Origin: Nymphalis io
Lineage: Eukaryota; Arthropoda; Insecta; Lepidoptera; Nymphalidae
DNA: 64,000 nt
Direction: 5' to 3'
NCBI RefSeq assembly: GCF_905147045.1
Contig: NC_065904.1
Location: 10,788,001 to 10,852,000, forward strand
Under the pieces are notes generated by a model. The model saw only the letters and a program-made list of their open reading frames with translations. It had not been told where the DNA came from and did not search any database. Positions 1 through 10,231 of this stretch are shown here, in pieces. Both the position numbers and the translations under genes were made by a program. Every line of letters begins with the position of its first letter. The stretch's first letter is position 1.

Positions 1-627
1 TATTTCATTTTCGTACACTTAGGGAAGCAATATTGAAATTTTCTTTCATATTAAAGGGCTTCGCTATTGTTTAGTTTAATTGCGCAACTCCACATTGCAT
101 TAACGCGATCTTAGCAGCAGTTATACTAAAGACAATGCGCACATTTTAAAAAGGTTCTGAATAGAGACTTGGTAGAACCATCCGTATCTATTGTCAGGGG
201 TTTTGTAATTTAGTTGCATTGTTTCTTTGTACTTGTGAAATGTAAAATTATGACGCTTATTTTGAATGTGATGGTACATTGAATAGAAAGCAATCCCGTT
301 TAGAAATATTGATGAACTCGACTGAGGATTTCAAATGTCTAAATTATGTAGACTGAAAAAAAACAGTGGGATTTTCCCTGTATTAAGAGAGCGCAGGAGT
401 GGTCTCAATGGTGCCGAATAATTGAGATCTATGTGAATCAGTAGACTTATGGATTTGATAAGGGCGATAGAGAAATAGAGTGAAAATAAATAACAGTTAA
501 AAGTAAGTAAAAAAAAATAAGTAACAGAGTTAAACAAATATACAATTCACCACATAGGTATTCAACAATTTTTTTATTTATTTATTTTTAAGCTATGTAC
601 AGTTAAATTAGATTATTATTATTATTT
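1..627. other. Unique AT-rich sequence, no gene seen
   Basis: No repeat family, coding-like frame or RNA gene is recognisable. The only reading frame of note (331-537, minus strand) is hydrophobic and AT-driven and has no domain I recognise. Confidence 0.5.
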
Positions 628-712
628 ATCTTTTAGACGGCTTGTTTTTTCTATAAATTTGTAATGCGTATTTTGTTTTTTTTTTAAATTTTATATATTA
701 TAAAAATCATCA
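628..712 (+). repeat. Family G repeat, 3' part
   Basis: Aligns by eye with 11979-12061: both start ATCTTTTAGACGGC, continue through a TAAATTTGTAATG segment and end in TATAAAAAT. Here the upstream coding-like part present at 11.8 kb is absent, as expected for a 5'-truncated retroelement copy. Confidence 0.6.
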
Positions 713-772
713 ATCCTTGGGGGAGGCCTTTGTCCAGCAGTGGACGTCTTTCGGCTGATATGATGATAAAAA
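713..772 (+). mobile_element. LINE 3' tail fragment (RTE-like type)
   Basis: GGAGGCCTTTGTCCAGCAG followed by a GGCTGATATGATGAT end resembles the GATGAT-tailed 3' ends common in lepidopteran non-LTR elements. Only the terminal ~60 bp remain. The clade assignment is from memory and tentative. Confidence 0.45.
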
Positions 773-775
773 TCA

Positions 776-1426
776 TTACATAGGTTTTTAATTTCTAGAT
801 GTTCTGACTCTGTATGGGTACGTCAGAATAAGATCATTACCCTTTCATTTATCTCGCTTATAATAACAAGTCCAAACCAAAGGGTAGTATGGAACCACAC
901 GAGCGAGGCTGATCGTAAATGCACAATTAAATAGTGTAAAGTTACGGCAGGCGAAATTTAACTCATACCAATTTTCAATTTATAAAGTTGATAGTAATCA
1001 TAATTAAAATAATACAGGAGTATATAATAAGAGCAAATAACACCGCACTCCAAGCGTCCGGACTAAATTCACCAGCAGAACACGGACCTTAATTAATTAG
1101 TTTCTAGTTAACATGTAAACAAAGAGAACGGACTTATTAGCCCGCTTCACCCGCGGGCAGCTTCGCGGTAATTACTAACAAAGAATATTTTGGAGCGAAA
1201 CCTTTGGTCTAGTTTTTTTTAATGTAGTTTCTTTTTACATACGGTTTGAAGCTTTATCAACGCTGTGTTGCCATGTTTTGAATCTTTTAAATTTCGCTGA
1301 ATGTTAAATGAAAATTTTTATTTTGGTTTTTTAATTATATTTTTTTTTTCATTTCAATTCTTAATAGTTGATGCTACTTGATTTCTGCATTTGATATCAT
1401 GTTAATGGAATTTGCTAATTTTCTTA
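776..1426. other. Unique AT-rich sequence, no gene seen
   Basis: No coding-like frame. A short GC-rich patch near 1140-1175 (CCCGCGGGCAGCTTCGCGG) resembles fragments seen at the ends of lepidopteran non-autonomous elements, but is too short to assign. Confidence 0.45.
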
Positions 1427-1472
1427 TTTATATATATATATATTATATATTTATATATTTATATATATATTA
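1427..1472. repeat. TA-rich microsatellite
   Basis: Run of TA dinucleotides interrupted by TTA, about 45 bp. Confidence 0.85.
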
Positions 1473-1636
1473 TTTTCTGTCCGAAGATTATTTAGGATCG
1501 AATTCTATCGAAAGTGTAGTATAATTGTGTTGGAAAGATTTCGATTTCGTCTCAATAATATTTAAGCAATAAAAACCGGTTTTGACATATACATTATTCT
1601 GTAAAATATTATCAACTCCTTACATCCACAAGAATT

Positions 1637-1793
1637 CACCAATCTTGGGAACTAAGATGTTATGCTCCTTGTGCCTGTAGTTACACTGGCTCAGTCGCCC
1701 TTAAGCCGGAACACAACAATACTAAACATTGCTGTTTGGGGGTAGAATATGCTATAAGTGTACTCAGACGTACTTGCACAACGCCGTACTACC
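1637..1793 (-). mobile_element. Element B, 5' half, degenerate
   Basis: In minus orientation it matches the B consensus from the head (TACTTGCACAA) through AATTACA-like and CTTGGGAACTAAGATG segments. It lacks the poly-A end. Confidence 0.75.
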
Positions 1794-1799
1794 AATTTA

Positions 1800-2641
1800 A
1801 ACGTACTGATGCAGACTAAGCGAAAACGCGCATGCTTAGAATGCCTGGTCACTCTTGTCTTGAACATACCCGAATTGTAAAGCTCAGAAAGCGCAGCTAT
1901 AATTATATACAATAATTATATTCTATCAAGTAGAAATGTTCCTTATCTAGTTATTTTAATTGGGAAATTTTATTAGACAAATGTATTGATATGAAACATC
2001 TATTGGCGTTTCCAACACAAACAATTACGTTGGGTAAATATTCGTTGTTAGTTGTATATTTTTGTATGAATATCAATATATTTATTAGATTAATTTTGTA
2101 TATCATTATAAGTTTGTGCAGGAATAATTCGACAGTAGTTTTTGTTTTTTTTCGAAATGTCCGATTGCTGCCGGCCCAAATGGCCTCGACTGTGTCACCG
2201 AGTGGGGTGAGTCTTACATACTCAGCCGATTAAAATAAGAGCTCAGAATATGGCCGTCCTAAAGGTGCCTCCTGCGAGGCCAAACCTCGGCTTAGGACGC
2301 CGTCAACTTCGGGAGGATTTTTTGGTATTTAATATCTAATGGAAAACCTTTAGGGTAAGACTGCAAGTTAAATAAAAGCTTGTAAATATGGAATGCCTGA
2401 AGAATATTGTGTTTATATTTTAGAAAATAAATAATAGCTGTGTTAGTACTTACACCTTAAAGAATAGCTTGGTCTCTTTTTGAGACGAAACTGAGTTTTC
2501 ATCGGTTTAGCGGCGGAGGCAATCGCGTAGTGGCCGCGGCTGTAGATCCAGATCGCACGGTTGTCAATTATAATATTGTACCGACCATCCAGGCTGATGT
2601 TCTGAGTAAAGCGTGGTGTGGACTTGCCTTTTGTATATATA
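1800..2641. other. Unclassified sequence, no gene seen
   Basis: There is a GC-richer patch at 2160-2330 containing GGCCGTCCTAAAGGTGCC and CGGCTTAGGACGCCGTC. TCCTAAAGG and CTTAGGACGCC hint at an old transposable-element end, but I recognise no family. Confidence 0.4.
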
Positions 2642-2995
2642 ATAATAATAATATTGTCCTCCAGACATTACGGCCACGGCGGCTAATCTTAAGAAAGATT
2701 AGCCAACTACGCATGAGATATTATAGTGCACAAGTGTGTGCGCAAACACGGGTGCACTCTCTATTCTCTAACTTTCATAATCCGATGGGACGGCAATCCG
2801 ATACGACCGGAAAGAGTTCAGGCGCAGGACCAACGGCTTTACGTGCTTTCCGAGGCACGGGAGTGAACACACTTGCAACTTCCAGGCTCCGGGCTGCTAC
2901 TGAGAATTTTCTGACAGAAAAACCCAATAACTTTTTATTGGCCCGACCTGGGAATCGAACCCAGGACCTCCGAGTCTGCGGCCTTACATCAAGCC
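2642..2995 (-). mobile_element. SINE D, nearly complete, split by LINE C
   Basis: Minus-strand tRNA-headed SINE. The body (AATCCGATGGGACGGC, CAATAACTTTTTATTGG) leads to a tRNA-like box B region, GGAATCGAACCCAGGAC, and a CGGCCTTACATCAAGCC segment of the head. The rest of the head (ACTAGACCAATGAGGCAG) lies at 3679-3696, beyond the inserted LINE C. The 3' end carries GGCCACGGCGGC and an (AAT)n run at 2640-2655. Its antisense strand is fortuitously open and forms the first part of a 345-codon frame with the LINE. Confidence 0.85.
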
Positions 2996-3673
2996 TTAGT
3001 CCAAGGGATTACATCGAGGCTGTTATAAAAACAGCTTCACGGAAACTCGGAGTTCTGAACAAGGTGCGGCGTTTTTTCACGCCACAACAACTGTGCCTGC
3101 TGTACAAAACACAGGTACGGTCTTGCGTGGAATATTGCTCGCACCTTTGGGGTGGCTCCGCTAAGTACCTACTTGGGGCCTTGGACCGGTTGCAGCGACG
3201 TGCCGTACGCATTATTGGCGACGTAAAGGTCACAAACACCCTTGAACCTTTACAATTGCGTCGTGAGATAGCAGCACTGAGTGCTTTCTATCGACTGTAT
3301 CACGGCGAATGCTCTGAGGAATTATTCTCTCTAATTCCTGCTTTCCCCTTCCTTCTTAAGTCCACGCGAGCTGGTTCTCGATGTCACCGCTTAACTGTGA
3401 CATCAATTCCATCGCGAACAAAGAAATTTGGCAACTCCTTTCTTTGTCGCACTTCCAAAAAATGGAATTCCTTACCAGCTCACGTGTTCCCCTCCTCTTA
3501 TAACCCGGGTTCCTTCAAACGAGGCGTGAAGAGGCATCTTGCGGGCCGGCAAGGCGAAGGCGGCTAGTGCAGAACGTTTTTCCGTCTGTACTGGCCGTCG
3601 TCGCGTTTGGACTCTACTAACACTTACCATCAGGTGGAGTAGAGTCATTTGCCCTCCCGGCGAATATAAAAAA
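2996..3673 (+). mobile_element. LINE C copy 1, 5'-truncated, inside SINE D
   Basis: Only the last ~680 bp of LINE C are present: the C-terminal end of the reverse-transcriptase protein, a stop at 3565-3567, a 3' UTR ending CCCTCCCGGCGAATATAAAA, and a short poly-A. About 25 differences from 37438-38110 over ~670 aligned bases (counted by eye). AAGCC lies on both sides (2991-2995 and 3674-3678) and is a probable short target duplication. The CC is also present in the LINE, so the exact 5' junction is uncertain by a few bases. Confidence 0.9.
2998..3567 (+). pseudogene. Reverse-transcriptase C-terminal remnant (LINE C)
   Basis: An open frame of 190 codons reads the region downstream of the catalytic palm: RKLGVLNKVRRFF, LYKTQVRSCVEYCSHLW, LQRRAVRI and the terminal NPGSFKRGVKRHLAG. 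This is the thumb/C-terminal region typical of CR1/Jockey-like LINE proteins. The catalytic motifs (LDxSKAFD and YADD) are absent, so it cannot act as a polymerase. The frame continues upstream to 2530 through antisense SINE D and gives an artificial 345-codon chimera. Codon 'TTA' at 3249-3251 is intact here, whereas the second copy has a stop at the matching position. Confidence 0.88.
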
Positions 3674-3697
3674 AAGCCACTAGACCAATGAGGCAGT
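3674..3697 (-). mobile_element. SINE D head, displaced part
   Basis: AAGCCACTAGACCAATGAGG is the tRNA-like head of the SINE that starts at 2642, displaced by LINE C. The same sequence runs uninterrupted in the copy near 17.2 kb. Confidence 0.8.
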
Positions 3698-3779
3698 CAA
3701 ATATATAAATATATATTTGTAAAATCCCATGTAATCCATCTACGTAGAAACTATATCAGTATAAGCCAAATATCACTAA

Positions 3780-3950
3780 TTGACTCATCACCAGATCTCT
3801 GAAACTGTAGTTCCGATTGACTTGAAATTTAGCATATAAATTTACTCCTTTCGCGACGAAGACGCTCACTAAGAATGAATTATACGCAATTTCTATCCAA
3901 AATAAATTTTTCATCATCTACCCGTGCGAATCCGTGTAGCCAGTAACTGA
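3780..3950 (+). repeat. Degenerate non-autonomous element (family H-like)
   Basis: The CTGAAACTGTAG...GACTTGAAATTT segment, GACGAAGACGCTCACTAAG and the terminal CCCGTGCGAATCCG are familiar from widespread short lepidopteran repeats. No coding capacity. Classification is uncertain. Confidence 0.5.
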
Positions 3951-4740
3951 TAAAAGGGTATCCAAGCTGTTTTACATTAAGCCTATCTTTATACTATTCA
4001 ATTAATCGTATTGAAATAGCAAATTTCAAATAGGCCTTACAAGATTCAAGTAAGGCAAGAGGCTAAAGCAATTCAATATCCACTGAGTATTACAAGTAAT
4101 AAAATATTGGTAATATTATAATGGTGGACAACTATGATAAAAATATCGTAAGACGATTAAGTGTTGGAAGAATTTCTGATCCATATATATACATCTCCGT
4201 GGAAGAGAAAATGTATATTGATTCTTATCAGACGATGAGACCCAGCTGTGGGACATTTGACTTCCTTTTTTTAATGCATGTTTAATAAAATTAAATACAT
4301 ACATAGAAGATCCATACTAAGATTTCGCATGCACTCAAACAGCTCAGGATTTTTCTCTGATAAATAGAAGGCTTGTAGCCTAGAAGTATATTGATGATGT
4401 TCTCAGCACCCGCAAGAACCCTAATTCCCTTTGTAGAAGTTTCTAGAAAATTGAATACCTACCGGTGTCATTTATTAGACTTCTTAGAATGAACGTGATT
4501 TAAAAACCGAACTTTCCTGTCAATTTTTTTTTATTGATTTCTCATTGTTATTCGGTACCACAGTTTGAGGTACCTGAAATTAGGGATAGAGATAAACATT
4601 GAAATTATACTTCGGGAGTAATAGCCACATCAATAATATTTTATAACGACTGTTGATAAATTTTTTGAACAAAAATCCTGGTCTGGTGTATTTTTTTTTA
4701 ATTTTACATTCGCAGTGGCCTATTATTTCAAATTTAAAAT

Positions 4741-4864
4741 AGGTAGCCAGACTAGCAAATATGCCACGATGGTGCGTAGTCACCGCCACCCATAAACATG
4801 TGCACTATAAGAAATATTAAGCATCTATCGCCATACTTGAATCACCGATCTTGGGAACTAAGAA
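4741..4864 (-). mobile_element. Element B fragment, degenerate
   Basis: Minus-orientation GTCACCGCCACCCATA and ATCTTGGGAACTAAG segments match the middle of B with several deletions. Confidence 0.6.
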
Positions 4865-4865
4865 C

Positions 4866-6345
4866 AAAGAGAACGCCTATGGGCGAAGGTGCGCATTTAC
4901 TGTCCAGTTGCCCCCATTCCCCCATAACCTCCATAGCCCCATTTGTTCATTTTATTTAAATATATACATAATTAATATTCGTATGTACGTCAATGTAGTA
5001 TGTAGGTAGTGTTACGTCATTAGCCGCCCTACTCGATCCCACCCTCCATAAGGGTCAGGTTCAAGGCACTCGTATTTATGACTTAATTACCTCGTGTAAT
5101 TAAGCAGTGCCTCAGCCAGATCTCGGATGCCAAGATTGTATAAATAAATTTTCTCGAGATTCTGTGACAGCGATTTTCCTCTTCGGGGAAGATTCTCGAA
5201 CGGTTAATCAAAATAGGCGGTTATCTTACACATTGTCATATTAAACAATGTTATTTTATCTTTTTCTGTCGAAGAAATTGAGATAGCTCAGAGGTATCGT
5301 AAATGATAACCAAATATTGCATGTTCAAACAATAAACTGGGTATATACTATTCAATTTTCATGAGCTTAAATTATTTTTGTTCATCGTACTCGAAAAAGA
5401 AAATCTTCGTGCATATCATGAACTTGTATATCCACCCACAATGGAGTAGCCTGGTGGAACAGGCTCCAACACTTCTCTTAACCTGTTAGGTTAAGTGTCC
5501 TATTTAAGAGATATTAAATGAAGGACATTTATCGGCGTTGAATACTTTAAATATATATAATATAATCATTTTAACAGTTCTGTAGTAAATTGCTAAAAAC
5601 ATTTTGTTTGAAATAAAAACTTTTCTGTGAATAAAGTTCTAATGTAATTTCCTAAGTAATGTATCGAAAAAAGTTTTTACGATTTCTCGATTTTTACAAT
5701 TCCAGTTCTATAAGCTGGAGCATTTCGTCTCTATAAGCATTTCGTCGAATAAACTCTTTTGAGGCTTAAAAAAAACAAGATCGATTAGCGTCAAGTTGCT
5801 TTTTTTGTGAGAACTACTTTTTTTGCTGACTGTCCCTGGGCTGAAATGTCTTAGAAATATAAGATAAGATTTCTAAGAATATATTTTTTAGATAAATGAT
5901 AAAGGCATTATTTAACGGCTAATCAATTGAACATAGTTTCTCTAGAAACCTAAATCGGACTATGGTGTCATTAGGTTGAAAGTGTGGTTTATTTTAAGCC
6001 TGTCACAAGTTTTTTAATTTATATATTACGCTCATATTACGATTATCAGGTTTTAATGTGGAAATATATTCTGGTACATAGTTTGTGTATACTTTGATTT
6101 TTGTAACCCTATTTAACCTCACACAAAGGTGATATATAACATTGAATATAACAATTATAGTGTTTGATGTATCCGAACGTCAAAATACCCTAACAACGTA
6201 AGTCAGTTTGTAACATGTCATGAGTGAGGTACGAAGTAAGTACTGCAAAATTGCAGATACCCAAAGACTTGATTGTTGTTTGTTAAAAGCTTAATAACTT
6301 CTTATTTATGCGTATTGCCTTATTATATTTTTAGTGTCTGTTATA
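4866..6345. other. Unique AT-rich sequence with one SINE A scrap
   Basis: No gene is supported. A short plus-strand frame at 5020-5105 reads LLDPTLHKGQVQGTRIYDL, which looks protein-like, but it is under 30 codons and I cannot assign it. A SINE A scrap lies at 5435-5485. Confidence 0.4.
5435..5485 (+). mobile_element. SINE A fragment
   Basis: CCCACAATGGAGTAGCCTGG followed by GGAACAGGCTCCAACA matches the late-middle part of SINE A. Confidence 0.55.
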
Positions 6346-6645
6346 AGCCGAGATGGCTTAGTGGTTAGAAACCGTGAATCTTACCCGATGATCGTGGGTT
6401 GACACCCGGGCAAGCACCTCCGAATTTTCATGCTTTATTTGTGATTATAATTCATCTCGTGCTTGAAGGTGAAGGAATACATCGTGAGGAAATCTGCATG
6501 TGTCTAATTTCATTGAAATTATGTGACATGTGTATACTAACAACTCGCATTGGAGCAGCATGGTGGAATAATCTCTAAACCTTCCCCTCAAAAAGGGAGA
6601 GGAGGCCTTAGCCCAGCAGTAGGACATTAACAGGCTGTTACTGTT
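6346..6645 (+). mobile_element. SINE A, full length
   Basis: The tRNA-like head GCCGAGATGGCTTAGTGG (box A region) and a box B-like GGGTTGACACCCGGGCAAGC are followed by the family body and the 3' end CAGGCTGTTACTG. Box B is mutated from the GGTTCAAACCC seen in other copies, so this copy is probably not transcribable. The flanks TGTCTGTTAT and TGTTTGTTAT may be an imperfect target duplication. Confidence 0.88.
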
Positions 6646-6821
6646 TGTTATGTTCACCCATTATCTCTCAACGTAAGATCCGTGTTACAAATAAGATAAA
6701 ATTATATTGTATACTATATTATTATATTGTATACTTGTAATTTTGTATGTATTGATAATATAATTTATTTATTGATATATATTATGTGTGTTTTATATTT
6801 GCATTAATTTATTAGTTTGTT

Positions 6822-7126
6822 CAAAAGCCGAGATGGCCCAGTGGTTAGAACGCGTGAATCTTATCCGATGATCGTGGGTTCAAACCCGGGCAAGCACCAC
6901 TGTATTTTCATGTGCTTAATTTGTGATTATAATTCATCCCGTGCTTAACGGTGAAGGAAAACATCGTGAGGAAACCTGCATGTGTCTAATTTCATTGAAT
7001 TTCTGCCACATGTGTATTCTACCAACCCGCATTGGAGCAGCGTGGTGGAATAAGCTCCACAACCTTCTCCTCAAAAGGGAGAGGAGGCCTTAGCCCAGCA
7101 GTGGGACATTAACAGGCTGTTACTGT
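6822..7126 (+). mobile_element. SINE A, full length, with target duplication
   Basis: Complete copy: GCCGAGATGGCCCAGTGG head, GGGTTCAAACCCGGGC box B, and 3' end AACAGGCTGTTACTGT. The 11-bp repeat ATTAGTTTGTT at 6811-6821 and 7127-7137 flanks it exactly, showing insertion by target-primed reverse transcription. This is one of the best-preserved copies and carries internal pol III promoter boxes. Confidence 0.93.
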
Positions 7127-7365
7127 ATTAGTTTGTTTAATCATAAATTATTGTTGGAGCACCGCCTACCTCATATCCTATGAGTTATCACTTACTCCGT
7201 TGGTTCCCTGGAAGAGATCACTATGTATGATCACTATGCGATAAGGTCGCCAAAATTGTATATTATTTTTATTTAGGCTGAATGCATGTTTTGTATTTTT
7301 TTTCTTCTCTTTGTGGTGTACAATAAAGTATAAAGTATTGATAAAATATAATATATTTAAGATAT

Positions 7366-7449
7366 CAGCTCGCTGTCACACATCGTCATCACCTCGCGCC
7401 AATTCTTATTTGGCATTTTCCCGCGCTCCGATGTGTGTCACTCGAGCTG
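7366..7449. repeat. Imperfect inverted repeat, ~84 bp
   Basis: The left arm CAGCTCGCTGTCACACATCG and the right arm CGATGTGTGTCACTCGAGCTG are inverse complements with a few mismatches and one bulge. The loop is GC-rich for this region. It could be a short foldback element or a structured RNA; there is no other copy in the window. Confidence 0.6.
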
Positions 7450-7819
7450 ACAGATGGAAAGATGCACAGATAACATATATTCGTATTACACAATTACAAA
7501 TAGTAATTAATATATTATTGTAAATGCGTGAACTGATAAGATAATCTTAATTAATATCTAAATTAATATTATCTAAATAAATAATAGATTAACTTATATT
7601 TTTAATATATATATAATTAATAATAATATTTTTAATATATACTTAAGCAGCTAAGTTTGAAGTTAAGTGTTCTTGTTTGAAGAGATAATTTTATAAAGGA
7701 GTAAATTTTAAGTATATAGATCAATTAATTGATGATTTTGCAATACATATCCAGAACTTATTCGAGTACTATCCTTACCACAAATCGGTCTTTTACTGAT
7801 TGCTTATATATTTAAACTA

Positions 7820-7880
7820 TCTCTTTGAACCAGTGGCTTGCTTAAAGAGGATTGGCCTTGAGATCTTAGGTTCAAATCAA
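7820..7880 (+). mobile_element. SINE D head, degenerate
   Basis: CAGTGGCTTGCTTAAAG, GGCCTTGAGATCTTAGG and TTCAAATC resemble the tRNA-like head of D (box A, anticodon arm, box B). SINE E follows directly and a D tail follows E. Confidence 0.45.
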
Positions 7881-7896
7881 TCAATAATAATCAATT

Positions 7897-8156
7897 TGGC
7901 GGGCCCGTTGGCGTGGTTGGTAACTTGCCTTTTACGGCGAAGGTTGTGGGTTCGATTCCCACCCAGAACAGACATTTGTGTGCATGAACATGTCTGTTTG
8001 TCCTGAGTCTGGGTGTAATTATATGTATAAGTATGTATTTACAAAAGAAAAATAGTATATGTAGTATATCAGTTGTCTGGTTTCCAGAGTACCAGCTCTG
8101 TTTAGTTTGGGATCAGATGGCCGTGTGTGAATGTCCCAGGATATTATTATTATTGT
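7897..8156 (+). mobile_element. SINE E, full length
   Basis: The tRNA-like head CCCGTTGGCGTGGTTGG has a box B of GGGTTCGATTCCCACCC. The body (TTTGTCCTGAGTCTGGGTG, CAGTTGTCTGGTTTCC, GGGATCAGATGGCCG) ends CCCAGGATATTATTATTATT. The (ATT)n end replaces a poly-A tail. Other copies are near 41.8, 45.2 and 56.5 kb. Confidence 0.9.
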
Positions 8157-8162
8157 GTATTT

Positions 8163-8325
8163 TAAAGTCCGCAAAGCATTAAATCTTGCGCTTGAAATCC
8201 CCACAGTCGTGTCGGATCGTCGTCTTACAGGTTTATGAGACTGTTTGCGCACAAACTTACTATAATCTGCTGCGCAGTTGATTATTTATCGTTGAGAATG
8301 GCCGAAATCAGTCAGGAGAATATCA
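8163..8325 (+). mobile_element. SINE D 3' half
   Basis: Matches D from the CTGCGCCTGAACTC-like segment (here diverged) through GTCGTGTCGGAT, TTTGCGCACAAACTT, CTGCGCAGTTG and the end GGCCGAAATCAGTCAGGAG. With the head at 7820 it probably represents one D copy interrupted by SINE E and internally deleted. Confidence 0.7.
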
Positions 8326-8384
8326 TTGTCATGTTTTAAATACCAGTTATTGCGAATTTTACGGGGGAGGGGTATTAGGTATAA

Positions 8385-8512
8385 AAAAACATACGTCTCT
8401 CTTTATGTTCAATTGCTTGCTTCATAACGAATTTCATCAGAAACTGTTCAGTGGTTTAGCCGTGAAAGCCAAACAGACAGTGTTACTTGCGCATTTATAA
8501 TATTAGTAGAAA
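8385..8512 (+). repeat. Family H repeat, 3' end
   Basis: CAGTGGTTTAGCCGTGAAAG, CAAACAGACAGTGTTACTTG and GCATTTATAATATTAGTAG form a recognisable end of a very common short lepidopteran element. The ATTTATAATATTAGT terminus pairs with the ATTATAAATGC-type start seen near 17.5 and 59.9 kb. Confidence 0.7.
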
Positions 8513-8917
8513 TGTTTGAAGACGTCATAACTATTAAGCTTTATATATTAATACCTAACTTAGTATAACCAGTGCATAATATCGTTTTGCTGGTATGAGC
8601 ACTGTGGGAAGCTCTACAAAGCTGATTTCCACTGCGCAAGATATGACTTTCATAAGTGTAAATGATGGAATTTTCGAGAATCCTTTCATTTATGTATTTG
8701 CTGGCGTATAATAATTTAATATAAATCCGACAAACCCGAACGCAACGTCAATAGCGTATCGAACATAAACAAAGTATTTACGCTGAATTGCATCGAACAT
8801 ATTTGCGTATATACATAAATACGAGTATCTTGTTTGGCGTTACCTGGTCTTTTTGTTGGCTTTACTACGATTTGTCGATAGTCAAAATCAATGTCAAAAA
8901 TGTATGTCAGTAATGCT
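8513..8917. other. Unique sequence, no gene seen
   Basis: No repeat or coding signal recognised. Confidence 0.45.
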
Positions 8918-9060
8918 TAGTTGTTGTGTTCTGGTTTGAAGGGTGAGTGAACCCTTGTAATTACAGTCACAAGGGATGAACATCTTAGTTCCCAAGGTTG
9001 ATGGCGTATTGGCGATATAAGAAACAGGTGGTGACCATTTAACATCAGGTCATTTAACAT
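8918..9060 (+). mobile_element. Element B fragment
   Basis: The segments TTGTTGTGTTCTGGTTTGAA, TAATTACAGTCACAAGGG and TTAGTTCCCAAGGTTGATGG match the middle of B. The end is degraded (TTTAACATCAGG repeated). Confidence 0.8.
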
Positions 9061-9070
9061 AGGATCTATT

Positions 9071-9123
9071 TACCCTTTCGTCTGTATATATATACCCCTT
9101 TGTCTGTATATATATATACAGAC
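9071..9123. repeat. 22-bp tandem duplication with TA palindrome
   Basis: TACCCTTTCGTCTGTATATA at 9071 is repeated with two changes at 9093. The second unit extends into the palindrome TCTGTATATATATATACAGA (9104-9123). Confidence 0.8.
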
Positions 9124-9124
9124 A

Positions 9125-9849
9125 GTCATATACTAATATATTTATATATCTGGTACGAATATCAATAATCACTAACTCGAAGTATCTTTGTAATCGAAAT
9201 TTATTCAATAAAAAATATTCGACTAATATGACTTATCATATATATATATTTAATATTTTCTGCCTGAAGTGCTCTAAATGTTCATACTATTAATGTTATT
9301 AAATTTTTCTATAGTAGTTAGTTATCGTAATTTAACGTTGTTTATTGCGGAATTCTCAATATATTTCGGGAAGACGCTTCACACGATCAGGGAGCGGACA
9401 TATTGTCACAACGTCTCCTTTATTTGATATATCACAAGATTACATAGTACCAATTTAAACAAGAAGTCAGATTCATAGCTGGAAATCATTCCATTGTAAA
9501 ATGTATTTAATAAAGATTTCCTTTCTTAATAATATTTCATGTAATTGATATTATTATCAAAAACCGTTAATATAATATAGCTTATCATAATAAATATGTA
9601 ACCTTTCATGACGAATGGTACTATTATGTAATACTATAATATTTATTACATAATAAAATATACATTACTTCATTTATATCGTACCAATAAATATTAATCT
9701 ATCGAAATAATTTCAACGAGTTTTTCTCCATAATAGGGACTTTTGTTTTTCTCAATATCGAGTATTCCTCAATAAATGACGTATATTAAACAAATTGAGA
9801 TTTTTTTTATTAATATTTTGAGACTATTTAAAAAATATATAGTTTGAAT
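9125..9849. other. Unique AT-rich sequence, no gene seen
   Basis: Very AT-rich, with many stop codons in all frames. No repeat family recognised. Confidence 0.5.
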
Positions 9850-9975
9850 GGTTGGATTAGTGCCTAGTGGTCAATGTAACCGGCTACTATGAAGGGTTCG
9901 ATCTTTGACAATTGACAAATATTTGTGTAATCTATGAGTGGCGTTGCCCTGTAGTTTGTGTTGGACGTTTTTTTA
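9850..9975 (+). mobile_element. Degenerate tRNA-headed SINE, other family
   Basis: GGATTAGTGCCTAGTGGTCA and AGGGTTCGATCTTTGAC look like box A and box B of a tRNA-derived head, followed by CAAATATTTGTGTAA. No second copy is visible in the window, so the family is inferred from general knowledge. Confidence 0.4.
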
Positions 9976-10231
9976 ATCTAGACTCTTGCTTCTTATTGAA
10001 ACTGCGAGACTTAAGTTTTTTGTTAAATTATTTGACATTATAATTAAGAAGCAAATTAAAGCGTAAACTTAGTACTCAATTAATGTTATATTACTATTTT
10101 TTAAACACTTTTATTTATTATATTTTTTAAATGCGACAACATTTTACCGTCATTGTTTCGAGAATTTTCTATTAAAAATAATAACAGAGTTAAATATTTT
10201 AAAGGAAAACGTAGTACGGGACACGGTTTAC

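Noticed and set aside
331..537. 68-codon minus-strand frame
   Set aside because: Hydrophobic, AT-driven composition, no domain and no splice or start support.
3009..3239. Minus-strand frame opposite the LINE C remnant
   Set aside because: It is the antisense shadow of the LINE protein and recurs at 37449-37679 for the same reason.
6827..6900. Possible tRNA gene (good box A and box B)
   Set aside because: It is the head of SINE A: the acceptor stem is not closed and the sequence continues into the family body.
7900..7970. Possible tRNA gene at the SINE E head
   Set aside because: Same reasoning; four copies with the same 3' body show it is a SINE.
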